Source of the DNA: Sipunculus nudus
Lineage: Eukaryota; Annelida; Sipuncula; Golfingiida; Sipunculidae
Length of the DNA: 64,000 nucleotides
Assembly: GCA_026874595.1 (NCBI GenBank)
Contig: CM049317.1
Coordinates: 34,005,901 to 34,069,900 of the forward strand
Direction of reading: 5' to 3'
Under the pieces are notes generated by a model, which worked only from the letters and a program-made list of their open reading frames with translations, searched no databases and had not been told where the DNA came from. Below, in pieces: positions 10,901-21,900 of the stretch (position 1 is the first letter of the stretch; each line of letters opens with the position of its first letter). Both the position numbers and the translations under genes were made by a program.

Positions 10901-13900
10901 CTTTAAAGGGGGAGGTTGGTGAATGTGCTGACTCATCAATGGAATGGCTTATAAGATACTTTACAAAAAACACAAATTGCAGGTTTAATACTGTTATATT
11001 TTGTTTTTACTCATAATTTTATAGAACAACTCAAATGATCACTTTACTATATTTGGAGTTTATTTTTAACCCTAATAACCCAACCTCTGGATCCGGCCAG
11101 GAAATGCTCTTAAAAATATACGTTCTGAAACGGCCATATATATGTATATATATATATAAGTTATTCTCAAACCGTACAGCATGATTGCAGTATAATCAAT
11201 CTTTGAAACGCAAAACCAGGCTTCGGTTCAAATGAACTAATGTCGCATTCTAGGACGTTATAACAATATATTCAACCATGACCACAATTATCCATATGAC
11301 TAGGTGAGTCATTATAAAATACATATACTTTGGTGACAGGTTGGAGAGAGAAACAAATGCAAATGGAATTTTGAGTGCAGTGGAAAAGTGTTGAATAACA
11401 TGCTACACGTGAAAGGTTTATTTACTATTATATCTGGTACAATATATTAATAAGCCGGTATGTATTGCTACGTATTGTAGCTCATCACATAACATTCGAA
11501 CGTTTACTTCGTAATTTCGGATTGTTTAAAGTTCAAAGAACGCTTTAAATCAAGTGTTTCTCAGCATCAATGAACTCCTATTTCTACAGAATTTAAGTTT
11601 ATTGTTTTGTTGATAGTTTCTACTTTACCAGATCACACACACATGAATAATACCTGTGACACATATTGGTTTGTACTCCCTGTCAAAGCTTGCAGAGTTG
11701 AAGGACACGTGTACCTTGGCTTTGATCAACCTTGATCGACCGTGTATACATAGACCTTGACCATGAGGGGTGGACGGTTTTTTCGGGCTCCCTCCGGACA
11801 ACATTATCGCCGCTCCTTAAGAGAAATGTAAAGAATTTTAAATATTCCATCTATAATAAACAATTATATTTATCAGATATCACGGTAATACATTTATTTA
11901 CATAAGATAAACCATTAAATGCTTGTACAAGAGAGGATACTATGACATCTAATTATTTGATCGGCTTGAACCCGCTCAGCATAATATAACAGGTATAATT
12001 TACCATTAAGCATAATGATCTACCATCAACAACGCGCATTCATCACGTGTGACACGAACGCTCTTATTATTGAACAACTTTCAAAACAGACCAAGCATGA
12101 GAAGGACCGCAGTGATTTCAGATCACACACAGGTCTATCAAATTAAGGTTCTCGTCTGAACAGCAGTAAAATACCTTGCGATCCCACATTTGAATGACCT
12201 TCGAGACATTCAGGAATTAGATCTCCTCAGGAGAGGCCACGTTATATTGAAAGTATATAAATCAAGCGGGCCTGATTTGGGGCTATAAGAATCCCTTAAC
12301 TGGTTACACCTATAAGAAGGCTCTTTGCACAGGCGGTATATATACTGTTACCAATAACCATTAATACACATCAAGATGAACTGTTTTTGTGTTTTTCTCT
12401 TTATGCGACTATAATGTGTAACTCGTTTTTAGTTTTACTGGGGACAAGTATGGCTAAAAGTGTATTATTTTTGTTTAATATTTTATATTAATCTGGCTCC
12501 TATTAGTATGGCAGAAACCCTGACTTGGCAAACTCGTCAGATCGTTGTTTTAAACTATTTATGTAAGGAAGTGGCAAAAGCTTTGTTTTGACAGAGGAGG
12601 CGCTAAAGAGGAGACCCATTAAATAAGGTCTAATTCATGATTAATAAAGGTTTAGCATATTCCTTCTTGTCGCCTGTCCTTAGCTTACTGATATACACCA
12701 TGGATAAAATAACCTACCCTTAAGGTGTAAAATTTGAATTTCATTTCTAAACATTCCTGACGACATGAAGCTGATCCGTTTATCCCAATAAATCCAAGGT
12801 TAAAGTTAATCTCGGCGTCATTGTCCGGCGTCCAAGGAGTCTGGTAACAAGCTTGGTAGTACAAGGGCACAGGTAGTCCAGACCCTTAGGGATATAATAA
12901 ATGTATATAAATGTATACTTGCAAATTTTGCAACCGATGACACAGTGTTCAATGGCTCGACCAGAGAGTTTCTAGATTATGAAGTATGGAAAAAAATATT
13001 TTTTTTTTAGGTTTCCATACCGGCCGGTTTCGTACCACACAGTGCCACAAGCTCTGTGTCACATATGCCTAACTGTCTAGTATTATAGGATGCTTAAATA
13101 ATATATATATATATAAAGATGAATAATGGGAATTATTCATCTTTTTGTATGGAATATTGCCTTACTTTCGTTAATATTACGCATATCAACCATACATGAA
13201 TGTCATATCGTCTATATCTATCTGTATGTAATTACAACATTGAAGTGATAACTTCCAAGGTTCATTAAGCAAATATTGAAGCTTTTCAAATCAATACCAT
13301 AAAACGTATAAAGAATAATTAGCAATAATGAGTTTAAGCAAGAAAAAGTCCTCAAAGTTTTAAGAGACTTGAGACCTGGTAAGCTAACAAACCAGGATGC
13401 TTTGGGTATTCTAGCATTTATTCAATTTAAAAATGCTGTGACCTGAAAAGAGGTGTATTTCGGTCTGGTAAACTCGGAGCCTGCTCTTGTGACATTTAAA
13501 CCATCCTGGCGAAGCATTTCAAGAATTAAACCAGGAAAAGACAAAATCCTCAGAAAAAGCGGTCAAAAGATGCGTACAATGCTAAATGTAATGCTCATCT
13601 GAAAAATTTTTCTTAGGTACAATCAACAACGGGAAAGTACTAAGCGGCCTCACAACCTAAATTATTAAGATGTTAAGGAAGGATTTAACCCTAGAGAAGA
13701 AACTTTGACTGCGGTCAATGATAAATTATACTTAGAAATCTCTAGCTAAGGGCAAAAGGTGGAGGACATTATAAAAAACTTCAGGAAAGAACCCATAAAT
13801 TGTCAAAAGAGAATGAACTATTCAGGAAAAAATTGATCCTACATCAACCAAAATGTGTGAATAAGTCTATCAAACGAAAGAAAATAACGATTGTCAATTT

Positions 13901-14986
13901 GATAGCTAATCACCGAGCTTCATTAAAACAAAATCAAGATCACAAGATTAGATGGTGTAACACGCTCAAGTCCACTAACGAGGTAAAGGGAAAGTGAAAG
14001 AAAACTGTAAAATGTAAAGAATCCGAGAAACATGGAAAAGTGAAACTGAATGGACACACACCAAAAAAGCTGTTAAAATAATCGCTTAAAAAAACTTTAG
14101 GAACAAGCTGAATAAATTTTCAAAAGAAATAAAAGTACTCCAAAGTTCTCCCCATGCAACAGGTTAAAGAAGCTCTAGCAGGCAAACAAACCGCAACATC
14201 TAATTTTGATAGTACAACCATCGTCCGGAAGATATTCAAGTACCTGGCCAATTGTTTCAATAAACTAGATAGCAAGGGAGAAGGAAACTAAACATTATTG
14301 CCCCCTTCGGTATAGCAGGTATTAGTGAGAAGCTACCAAATAAAAGGAAATGCAATACACATGTAAAAGCTGGGGACTGGAATACTCTCTACAATTGGAA
14401 TATTTAGATAGCTATAAGAAGTGTGAAGCGGTCGGGAAGCCTCCATGTTTGTTCAAGGTTAGCAGGGGACTAGGATACCACACACCATTTACACTTCATG
14501 TAATAATCACTCATGAGTAACTACTAGCTACAAGGAAACCCTACACAAATGTATTTACTAAGCATGGACTGGCCCTTAAACTTTGCTGAAAGAGACTGTA
14601 TGGCTCGCCGAGTATTTGTATCAACAAAATCTGGTGAACCGTTGCAACCCAATTAACCATTGTATCTGTTCCTGTTGTATTCATTTTTTTAATACGGTCA
14701 TTTAATGTAGTAACTGAGCATATATTTAAATCATTTCAAAGTGCGGAACAGTTTAGTCATTTCTTGTAATGACCGATGGTAACATATTTGACGCAAACTG
14801 ATTGACATGTTAATGTATTTCACACAAAGACTGACTTTACAAATTGGTTTATATATGTTCTCATTTCGAAAAATATTGATATTGGTGCTAGCCATGGTAT
14901 CCCTAACATGGAGATGGCCCACCTGTTTTATTTAAAGGTACGCGTAATTTCTTTATTTAGTGTTTGACTCGTACAAACGAAACGAA

Positions 14987-15064
<78 letters not shown>

Positions 15065-16041
15065 CAGTAAAACTCCTTCTTACGGACAACTCAGTAAGGC
15101 TCAGTCCCTTCAATTTTGACTCTATATTATGTTTAACGTAAACTCAGTAAAGCGGACAACTCAATTTCTCGGACAACGGACACATTTTCCCGTCCCGCCA
15201 GCGTACCCAGTACATATTACAACCCTCTAAAGCGGACAGACATCACGAGTTCTATTTTTGTTCATATGTTTGCCGGGAGAAGGCGCTCCGAAGTCATGAC
15301 CTCGTGTGACCTGTTTTGGTCAAAGTGACTTCCCGGGGACACGCATAATTGGTGAACTATTTTAATGTTACATGTAAATATTCAGTCGAAATTGAAGTTT
15401 ATTTCTATGAATGTGTAGAAAATACAATCATTATTAAATTGAGATTGGCAGGTCAATTACGAAAAAATCAGCTTCCATACTGAGACAGCTTTCATTCGAC
15501 AAAACCGTCAACAAAGACTGCCGTTTGTGCTTTGTGATCGGCGTCCTGTCCGGGGAGCCGTAATTAGTTTGCGACAGTTTGCACTTTGTTATGATGAATC
15601 CTTTAACAAGTGATCATGCTGTCCAGATGCTATCACTTATCAATCTTCAATGTGCCTAGTGCATCCATCCATAAGCTGTCGATTGCTTAGAAGATGAAGC
15701 ATGGCACGTCGAAGTAAAACTGCCAAAATTAGTGTGCCAGGCCTAGCTGGTGTTTGTCTTTCTTTTTTTTTTTTTGATAATTATATTTTATAAATTGCAC
15801 GTGCATATCTAAGCTAATTTGAAAATGATTTAAATCAAATTTATGAAGCCAATTTCGAATTAGGCCTGCATTTAATCACAACAGGATATCAGAAACATTC
15901 AATGAAGAATTGACGCAATATGCCAAACCTCTGAATAGGAAAACTCACTAACACGGACAAAATCCTACAGTCCCTTGGGTGTCCGGCTTAGAGGCATTTC
16001 ACTATTATATACAGTTATATTTGTGTATATATATGCTTACA

Positions 16042-16077
<36 letters not shown>

Positions 16078-17222
16078 TGGGGGGGGGAATGTTTATAAAA
16101 GGCGCATTAAAGCTTATAACCAGCCGCCCTCCCCCCATCCCACATTGGTGCTACGCCTCCTCTGTTATAAATCCTAAATACGCCACTGGACTGTTACACA
16201 CAAACTCGCACTAGAGAGACAAGAAACAATATGAGACATAAACTACCTAGAGGGTGCCTTATCCAGTTTTTGCAATGTGTACTTAAGGACCCCTATATTT
16301 TAGAATCAAACAAAACGGTAAAATTGTTATGTTTTACGTATCGTCACGAACATGCCATAATTTTTTAATTTTTATTATCCAAGCGTAGTGACACACTGGG
16401 CTGATATACTTCATGATATCTGGTCACTCTGTCTATACTACTTACACACAGCCGTAGTTCTAGGGTACCGGTTTTTAGATAAAGCTGCGCTAGTTTTTGT
16501 GATAGCCTGAGATTTGTGATAGTGTTTAAATACATTGATGAATATATGGCGTTAAATGTAAGTAGGAGGAAAGGAATCCAGTAGTGTGTATTAGAAGTAA
16601 AATTCATATATCATTATTTCGTCTTCTCAGTTGAAAATTGTTATGACAAAGTTAATTAATGCACGCTTTAATAACATCGAATACCAAAGCTGTGGGAAGC
16701 AGTCGCTAAATATTAACCAGCAACTTTATTTTCAACAAGAAAAAATCAGCCGCGTCTGTGATTTGTACAAACGATCTCCCGTAAATGATGAAATGTTTCG
16801 CCAGTGTCTAAATCTATTTTTATCCATTAGACATATGAAAACCGCGCTTAGAGAGGCGTCAGGCTGCTAATTTCATGAAGTTTGTACGTATCAGAACTAA
16901 AAGAAAGGCATTTACAGTGAGTCGAAAACAGTTACCTGGATGAACACCTGAAACAGAATAAAAAATCCTTAATAAGGCCTAGATATTGTTGACGATGCTA
17001 GAAAGTATTTGGCTAATTCTAACATTTTTGGCAATATGCAGACACCATACATGATTAACTTTATAATATAAAAACAAAGAACTGACTGAAACAAATACTA
17101 ATGTACACGATTACCTTACCGTTTGCGTTAGTTGTACAATGTCCCGAATCTCTGGACAATTCACAGGACAGGGCTTGAGCCGCAATAAAAATGGACCCAC
17201 TAAACTGCAAGTAAAGTTTCAT
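4753..17222 (-). CDS. Gene A: remodelled paralog of gene C with multiple stalk exons and a tyrosine-motif tail
   Basis: Exons from 5' to 3' on the minus strand: 17222-17120 (leader), 12884-12718 (WSC first half), 11815-11654 (CTLD1 second half), 10733-10491 and 10117-9968 (CTLD2), 9629-9558, 8993-8922, 8233-8162, 7476-7405 (stalk copies), 6327-6225 (TM), 4930-4753 (tail). No match to the CTLD1 first half or WSC second half was found. Including the orphan WSC exon would shift the frame; skipping it and the last stalk copy gives an open chain of 1155 nt (384 aa). Several cysteines are lost. It may be a functional receptor with a changed ectodomain or a decaying copy. Confidence 0.65.
6225..6327 (-). 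CDS. Gene A transmembrane exon
   Basis: 103 nt, phase 1 in (acceptor attttctttcag) and phase 2 out (ACCTG|gtgagt), the same phases as the gene C TM exon. Encodes GITTAPPTDHR, a helix IIVIIISVFASAIFLLSVF, then SDT. Residue similarity to the gene C membrane segment is low. Confidence 0.7.
7405..7476 (-). pseudogene. Gene A stalk exon S1 with destroyed splice donor
   Basis: A 72-nt copy of the stalk exon (VNPDTKVTTTEDRASTPEKT, TPGV). Where the other copies read GTCG|gtaaga this one reads GTCA|ataaga, so the donor GT is gone. The exon is probably skipped; because it is phase-symmetrical, skipping keeps the frame. Confidence 0.6.
8162..8233 (-). CDS. Gene A stalk exon S2
   Basis: 72 nt, phase 1 at both ends, acceptor ataatag, donor GTCG|gtaaga. 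Encodes VNPGTKVTTTEDNVSTPENT and RPGVG. It differs from S3 at a few residues (RA to NV, T to R, V to G). Confidence 0.65.
8922..8993 (-). CDS. Gene A stalk exon S3
   Basis: 72 nt, phase 1 at both ends, acceptor ataatag, donor GTCG|gtaaga. Encodes VNPGTKVTTTEDRASTPENT and TPVVG. It is part of the third repeat unit of the 7237-9365 array. Confidence 0.65.
9372..9520 (+). mobile_element. SINE-like tail, copy 1
   Basis: Contains catccgagccatagagagtg, cctcgta, tgactagt and atccatgtaaaataaat. The same ordered motifs occur at 38690-38790 and 50200-50275. It lies where the third unit of the stalk-exon array stops. Confidence 0.5.
9558..9629 (-). CDS. Gene A stalk exon S4 (most diverged copy)
   Basis: 72 nt, phase 1 at both ends. 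Encodes VNQVTKVTTPKDEAYTPEST then TPGTG. The acceptor is ataatag and the donor ACCG|gttaaa is weak. It lies just outside the tandem array and retains TTPKD as in gene C, so it is probably the ancestral copy. Confidence 0.6.
9968..10117 (-). CDS. Gene A CTLD2 second-half exon
   Basis: 150 nt, phase 1 at both ends (acceptor ttcacag, donor gtaaga). Encodes NNLVDISQLRWNVRLPHFPQ, KCVVIHKSGNWISRDC, KVPLICEK. All three cysteines of this half are present, and most substitutions relative to gene C are conservative. Confidence 0.85.
10491..10733 (-). CDS. Gene A CTLD2 first-half exon
   Basis: 243 nt, phase 1 at both ends (acceptor atttcag, donor gtatat). Encodes EPPCQPGEARGSHDEAVRY, NWATAVHVCPAYGKSRVSH and FWTGGSSFVWTWHQG. 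The Cys of VICYK in gene C is Arg here, leaving the PPC cysteine without its long-form partner; the core cysteine in VHVC is kept. Confidence 0.82.
11654..11815 (-). CDS. Gene A CTLD1 second-half exon, core cysteine lost
   Basis: 162 nt, phase 1 at both ends, same length as 43959-44120. Encodes GAAIMLSGGSPKKPSTPHGQ, GLCIHGR, NSASFDREYKPICVT. The third core CTLD cysteine is Phe here (SASF versus SASC) and the NW of gene C is ML, so the C2-C3 disulfide cannot form. Confidence 0.75.
12718..12884 (-). CDS. Gene A WSC first-half exon (orphan)
   Basis: 167 nt, same length and phases as the gene C exon at 40789-40955. Encodes VPLYYQACYQTPW, FIGINGSASCRQECLEMK, FYTLR with acceptor ccctaag and donor AGG|gtaggt. 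The exon is intact, but no CYCG-coding second half can be seen between 12718 and 11815, so its phase-0 end does not fit the next phase-1 exon. Confidence 0.75.
13320..14650 (+). other. Decayed coding-like segment, probably an old transposable element
   Basis: Several adjacent short open stretches (one of 65 codons at 13800-13997, Lys-rich) in plus-strand frames, interrupted by stops, with base composition less AT-biased than the flanks. No domain was recognised. It lies in gene A intron 1, where the missing CTLD1 first-half exon would be expected. Confidence 0.3.
14988..15064. repeat. (AT)n microsatellite
   Basis: Uninterrupted AT dinucleotide tract of about 75 bp in gene A intron 1, ending at the left end of a pogo-like element. 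Confidence 0.95.
15065..16004. mobile_element. pogo/Tigger-like non-autonomous DNA transposon
   Basis: The left end starts CAGTAAAACTCCTTCTTACG; the right end read on the other strand starts TAGTGAAATGCCTCTAAGCC, followed by GGACACCCAAGGGACTG. CGGACA hexamers recur near both ends, as in the element at 28179-29368. Flanked by TA. No transposase frame. Confidence 0.55.
16044..16075. repeat. (AT)n microsatellite next to a poly-G tract
   Basis: AT repeat followed by a run of nine G at 16080-16088. Confidence 0.9.
17120..17222 (-). CDS. Gene A exon 1: signal peptide
   Basis: 103 nt from ATG to donor ACG|gtaagg, phase 1 out. Encodes MKLYLQFSGSIFIAAQALS, a short leader, then CELSRDSGHCTTNAN, which aligns with CDLSRESEHCTTNSN of gene C. 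Length and phase equal those of the leader exon at 2912-2810. Confidence 0.75.
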
Positions 17223-18084
17223 TGTCGTTGGACTGTTTTAACCAACCAGTTTAAACAAACTGATTTACGTCGTCATTCATGCCTTATGGTAAAAGCATCA
17301 CTTTTAACAGACCCTTATGATGTCATGATCACACTATGTCAAGGAGCAGGAAAGTCATGGTTAACTTCACACAGGCGTCTAAAAAGTAATTATAATTAAT
17401 TATACAGCGAGTAACATAAACTACTAAATCCTTCTTATCATACAGACAGAAACGTGTATGTTCTTATAAAGCATGCTCAGTTTACATTGAAAAATCTATA
17501 GAATGAAAATAAAACCACGTTTCACACACTAATCATGTGCATATCTAATCAGTTGTGGTTTAGACTTCCAAACTAAAAGGGATCCGGAAAACACAATTAT
17601 AAGTTTTCCCGATTGGGTTTGCGTGTAATAAATTAAAACAAGAACATATCCACTGGATCTGTAATAGCTCATACGTGCAGGTTGATTCATACACCACGGC
17701 TCTTTACACTAATATCAAAACACCAAGTCTCCTCTCCGTGTTGTAAAAATAATTTTACCTTAGAATACTAGTTATTATAACACCTACAAAACATTTGAGG
17801 TTTCCGTTTAAAGGGTCCCTTAAGGGTCCGGATCCATTACCATAAGATATTCGGGTAAGCTGTTTTGTACATGTACATCTCAAACGATTCTAAATTGTAT
17901 TTGGGAACACGCAACCCACATCACACCGTTAAATATATAAAACCCACCAAATAAATAATAAAATAAGCGCAGAAAAAATATACGAAATATTATTCGGATT
18001 ACTTGTTTTACACTTTTTTTCTGAAACGTATGTCCTATATGCACACGGCGTCTTACTGTCTTGGTGCTCGAAATAATATTTGTG

Positions 18085-18640
18085 GCTACTAGCTCGTAGA
18101 ATATAGGCCACTATGACCTAATCCAGGTTCCCATGGAGATTTTCCTAATATCCCCCTGGATTTTAGGTTAGAATATCCTAGGACTACGGAAACAGATTTG
18201 TGCAATATCTGCTTTTATAAGTGCTCATAACCCCGCTCACAGAATATTTATCACCATGACATTGTTTCAGGATTTCAAGGAGTTTTGTCAAGAAATTCTC
18301 TGAAATTAGAAGATTTTAGGCTAAGCGATTACAATTAGCGCCAATCTGACTTTCAGGGTGCTAAAAATCGTGATTTTCCTCTGTAGCTCACGGAATATAG
18401 ATCACATTGACCTAATTTAATGTTTCGAAGAGCATTCACATAGAACCTCATTGAATGTCATGTAACGGAACACTAGGCTAAACGGATAAGATCTGTGCCT
18501 TGTCTGACTCACTCGGTGCTCCAAATCATGCTTCCTTTCCGTAGCTCGCAGATTATAGATCACAATGACCTAATTTCGTGTTTCAAAGGATATTTAACCA
18601 GGGCCTCTCGGGATGTATAGTTAGCTGTTTCAAGGTCAGC
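18085..18640. repeat. Decayed tandem repeat, about 165 bp spacing
   Basis: The phrase gctc-n-(c)ga/atatagatcaca-tgacctaat recurs at about 18090, 18388 and 18553 in diverged form, with similar intervening sequence. Confidence 0.5.
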
Positions 18641-18779
18641 TTGTTATTGTTTGTGCCCTATTAACCTCGTTTTGAGATCTCAATGATCAATATGCATGGA
18701 AAGAATAATGGCAATAAATGCATTGGTTATTCAGATACTAGAGCTTTTGTATAATGTTTATACACCGTCTATGACGGGA

Positions 18780-19500
18780 CGTATGATGGTATACCCACCG
18801 TCCGTCCGTTTACTTCTAGTGTCGCCTTGATATCTCAACGGGGCTTTGATGGATTTTCAGGAAACTCACCATAACTACTTACCAATAATTTATCTCGCTC
18901 GAGTTCGATTTTCGGCAAAATCTACGCATGTCTAATAAGGTCAGATGTTATTAGGCTTCTTTGTGGTGTTGCCGCCATAACTTGATGGATTTTGTAAAAA
19001 CTCAACAGAAATGTTAATCAATAAAATATCTCCCATAAGTTCGATTCCCAGCAAAATCCACGCATATTTAATGAGGTCAGAGATCACCGCACTTTGGAGG
19101 CACCGTAATGACCTATAACCAAAAATGCTATTGATTTTCATGAATCCCATTATACATGTTTACCAAAAGAGTTTCTCACCTCAATTAAAGTCTCAGCAAA
19201 ACTCACTCATATCAGATGTCAGAGGTCACCAGGCTGATTTGTACAGGCCGATTTGCGATCTCGCCGCGAAAGCGCAAAAAGAATATTAATTTTTTTTAAA
19301 CAATTTCCAGCAAAATTCATGCATATTTAATGAGGTCAGAGGTCAAATACACTTTGGTGGCACTACCCTGACTGATCGAAAATTTGATGAATTTTCATAT
19401 AACTCGATGATCATGATGAGTATTAACCAATTCAGGATCTCACCTGAAATACATTCTCAGTAAATTCATGCATATTTAATGAGATCATAAGTCACAAAAT
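18780..19500. repeat. Decayed tandem array with a conserved 'catatttaatgaggtcag' core
   Basis: Variants of cagcaaaattcatgcatatt followed by taatgaggtcagaggtc occur near 18914, 19054, 19192, 19308 and 19458, spaced 115-150 bp, each followed by 'cactttggtggcacc'-like and 'gatgaattttcat'-like segments. It looks like an old satellite or repeated element. Confidence 0.6.
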
Positions 19501-19608
19501 ATGCAAAAGGCGAAATATGCACCATTTGCTGCGATCTTATTTTAATTATTCTTGGGAGAAAAACAAGCCCTAAACTCAGAAAGTATAGGTTGTAAGGTCG
19601 TATATAGG

Positions 19609-19610
<2 letters not shown>

Positions 19611-19677
<67 letters not shown>
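19611..19677. repeat. (AT)n microsatellite
   Basis: Pure AT tract; open frames across it are artefacts of the repeat. Confidence 0.95.
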
Positions 19678-19678
<1 letters not shown>

Positions 19679-19833
19679 CTCGCTTAATGCTCGAACCACT
19701 GACCACAACTTTCAGGACCGGCGGGTGCGACCCCTCTCGAGCGCACACCCAGCTCTAAAATCGTCCGATCCCGTGACTGTCCTTCCTAGAGGGGTTTCAC
19801 CGTACACAAATTGAGGACACAAACCAAAGTTGG

Positions 19834-19834
<1 letters not shown>

Positions 19835-19915
<81 letters not shown>

Positions 19916-19945
19916 TATGTAAATATATATGTATGTATATATATA
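19835..19945. repeat. Compound (CT)n(AT)n microsatellite
   Basis: About 47 bp of CT followed by AT and mixed AT/GT repeats, ending in a short GT run near 19960. Confidence 0.95.
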
Positions 19946-21040
19946 ATAAATTATATATGTGTGTGTGTGTAAATTTCTTTAATATATAAAAATTACAATT
20001 ATAATCATACACAACCAAAAATCTTAAACTAATATTCCTTATAATACGATTATGATTTTAAAAATATACCAAACCCTGCAGTATGATTTTTATGAAACCA
20101 AAGTAATTAGGCTTATTTGATTACACTTGAACATTACTGAATGTGGATAAATCGTCTGTCATTTTAAATAACTGCCGTAAATAACCCTTTTTATAACACA
20201 TGCTGTAAATTAGTCTGGCATATCCACACTAAGGGATGTCTCGAACTGAGCATCAAGGTCCAAGTCATAGCCTTGTAAAAAATACAATTTACAGTACGTA
20301 CCGTATGTTTTCCTGTTAGATAGGAATCTGGGAAATTTTAAAATCCTATTAATAGAAACATATTCATATTAATGTCTTATAAAAGATGTAGTATTGCGAG
20401 TCATAATTTTGGTTGTTTTTAAAGTTTTTATGAAAAGATGAGACACGACTCATGCACGTTCCAATGACAGAGTGTCAAAAACAGATTCTCGACTGAAACA
20501 TGTCCAATACACCGTGCTATATATGTATATGATGTATATAACTTCTCACCTTGGCCTACCCTTATTCAGTGATTGCCTTGTCCACCACACGGCGGTAATT
20601 GAACCTGTCTTCTCTTGCTCACACCTAGATAAGGAGTGGCAACCCCATCTGAAGATAAACTTAGAGAACACAGTAGATTTGGCTTGCTGATTTAAAGCGC
20701 CATCTTCTGTAATTCCAAAAGGGTTCTCTGATTTTAAGTCCTCCGTGTGTCCTTACTATTATGCTTGATTGTCAATACCTATTTTAATTATGCATTTTGA
20801 TAATCGTTAACTTAGTGATGTTTTTAACTGTATATACTTTTCGCGGTTCTTTGAATTACCGAGGCAGATGTCCCAAGAATTTTAAATTAACTTGATTGAT
20901 ATGTTTTTTTTTTATGAGAGGCGTTTATTAGTGTGCTATCACACATTCTTTACACGCTGTATAAGAGCATATTTTAATTAAGATTTTGTGCGATGATTCA
21001 TATATTTATCGTGTGTATTTATGAGTACCACGAGCGAGCA

Positions 21041-21155
21041 CGAGGCGGGCACGTGCTGCATTACAGTTAGACGCCTAAAAAAGAACCTGGTGCGCTCTAA
21101 TTACTCGCCTGTAAACAGGACGCGCTCCACTGGGACGATGCCTGATTAATAAATG
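21041..21155 (+). repeat. Interspersed repeat, copy 1
   Basis: Shares gcgggcac-tgctgcatt, gaacctggt-cgctct and acgcgctccactgggacgat followed by gcctgatta with 32072-32190. About 85% identical by eye; far better conserved than its surroundings. Confidence 0.65.
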
Positions 21156-21213
21156 AGAATACATATTCCGACGCCATTATGACATGAAACACATTAATTA
21201 AAACTGTCATGCG

Positions 21214-21215
<2 letters not shown>

Positions 21216-21288
<73 letters not shown>
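21216..21288. repeat. (AT)n microsatellite
   Basis: AT tract with a single interruption (acat) at 21257. Confidence 0.95.
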
Positions 21289-21290
<2 letters not shown>

Positions 21291-21715
21291 TTTATATCTT
21301 TTTTTATAATCAGTTAAGTCCATCTTTACCTCTTTTAAAAGACCCTGTTATGTGAAGACTATTTTTTTCTGAATATTATTATTTTTTCTAATTAATTATC
21401 ATTTTCTTGTTTGGATTACATAAAGCAAAGTAGATTTGGCTGGACGTTAAATGTGAGACGGGAGACTAGGATGAAGTCTTTATTATAAAAATGATTCTTG
21501 TCGGCGCTGCGACGCTTTCTCTGTCCTTTTCTGGATAACGTCCCGGAAGGTCCCGAAATCCCTTTCACGCAGTCTTCTGTCTCAGAATGAGGAGTACTTT
21601 TGTCTTGAACTAGATCAGCTTATCCCTTTGCTTATTTTATCGCTGTTAAATATTTTAAGTTGGTCAGAACATCTTATCATTTGATTGAGTCAGAACCAGG
21701 CTTACATTTTCCCGC

Positions 21716-21900
21716 GTCCAGCTGTTGTTTAGCTCAGCTGGTAAAAAATCATCTGAGCTATAGTCGTGTTCCATTGTCCATCGCCCGTCTGTCTGTCCGT
21801 CCGTTAGCCTGCCACATTTTGAAACTGATGGACCTACGATTCCAAAATTCGGCATACTGTTTGATGTCCCCAAGATCTCCTACCAGGCTAAAAACTTGGT
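21716..21900 (+). mobile_element. tRNA-derived SINE-like remnant
   Basis: Contains a good A box, tagctcagctggt, in a tRNA-like context and a degenerate B-box region about 35 nt later, then gtctgtctgtccgtccgtta, a phrase also common in dispersed mollusc repeats (compare 18800). No intact tRNA cloverleaf can be drawn. Confidence 0.3.

Larger units (their letters stand above)
16300..20700. repeat. Segmental duplication, copy around gene A exon 1
   Basis: Counterpart of 870-3995. It carries gene A exon 1 and its upstream flank. It is longer because it contains the degenerate tandem arrays and microsatellites at about 18085-19945, absent from the other copy. Confidence 0.65.

Noticed and set aside
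19466-19758. Open frames of repeated Tyr-Ile on both strands
   Set aside because: They are translations of the (AT)n microsatellite; the same holds for the similar frames at 24795, 27406, 31863, 32416, 35270, 38906, 56160, 56747 and 59046.
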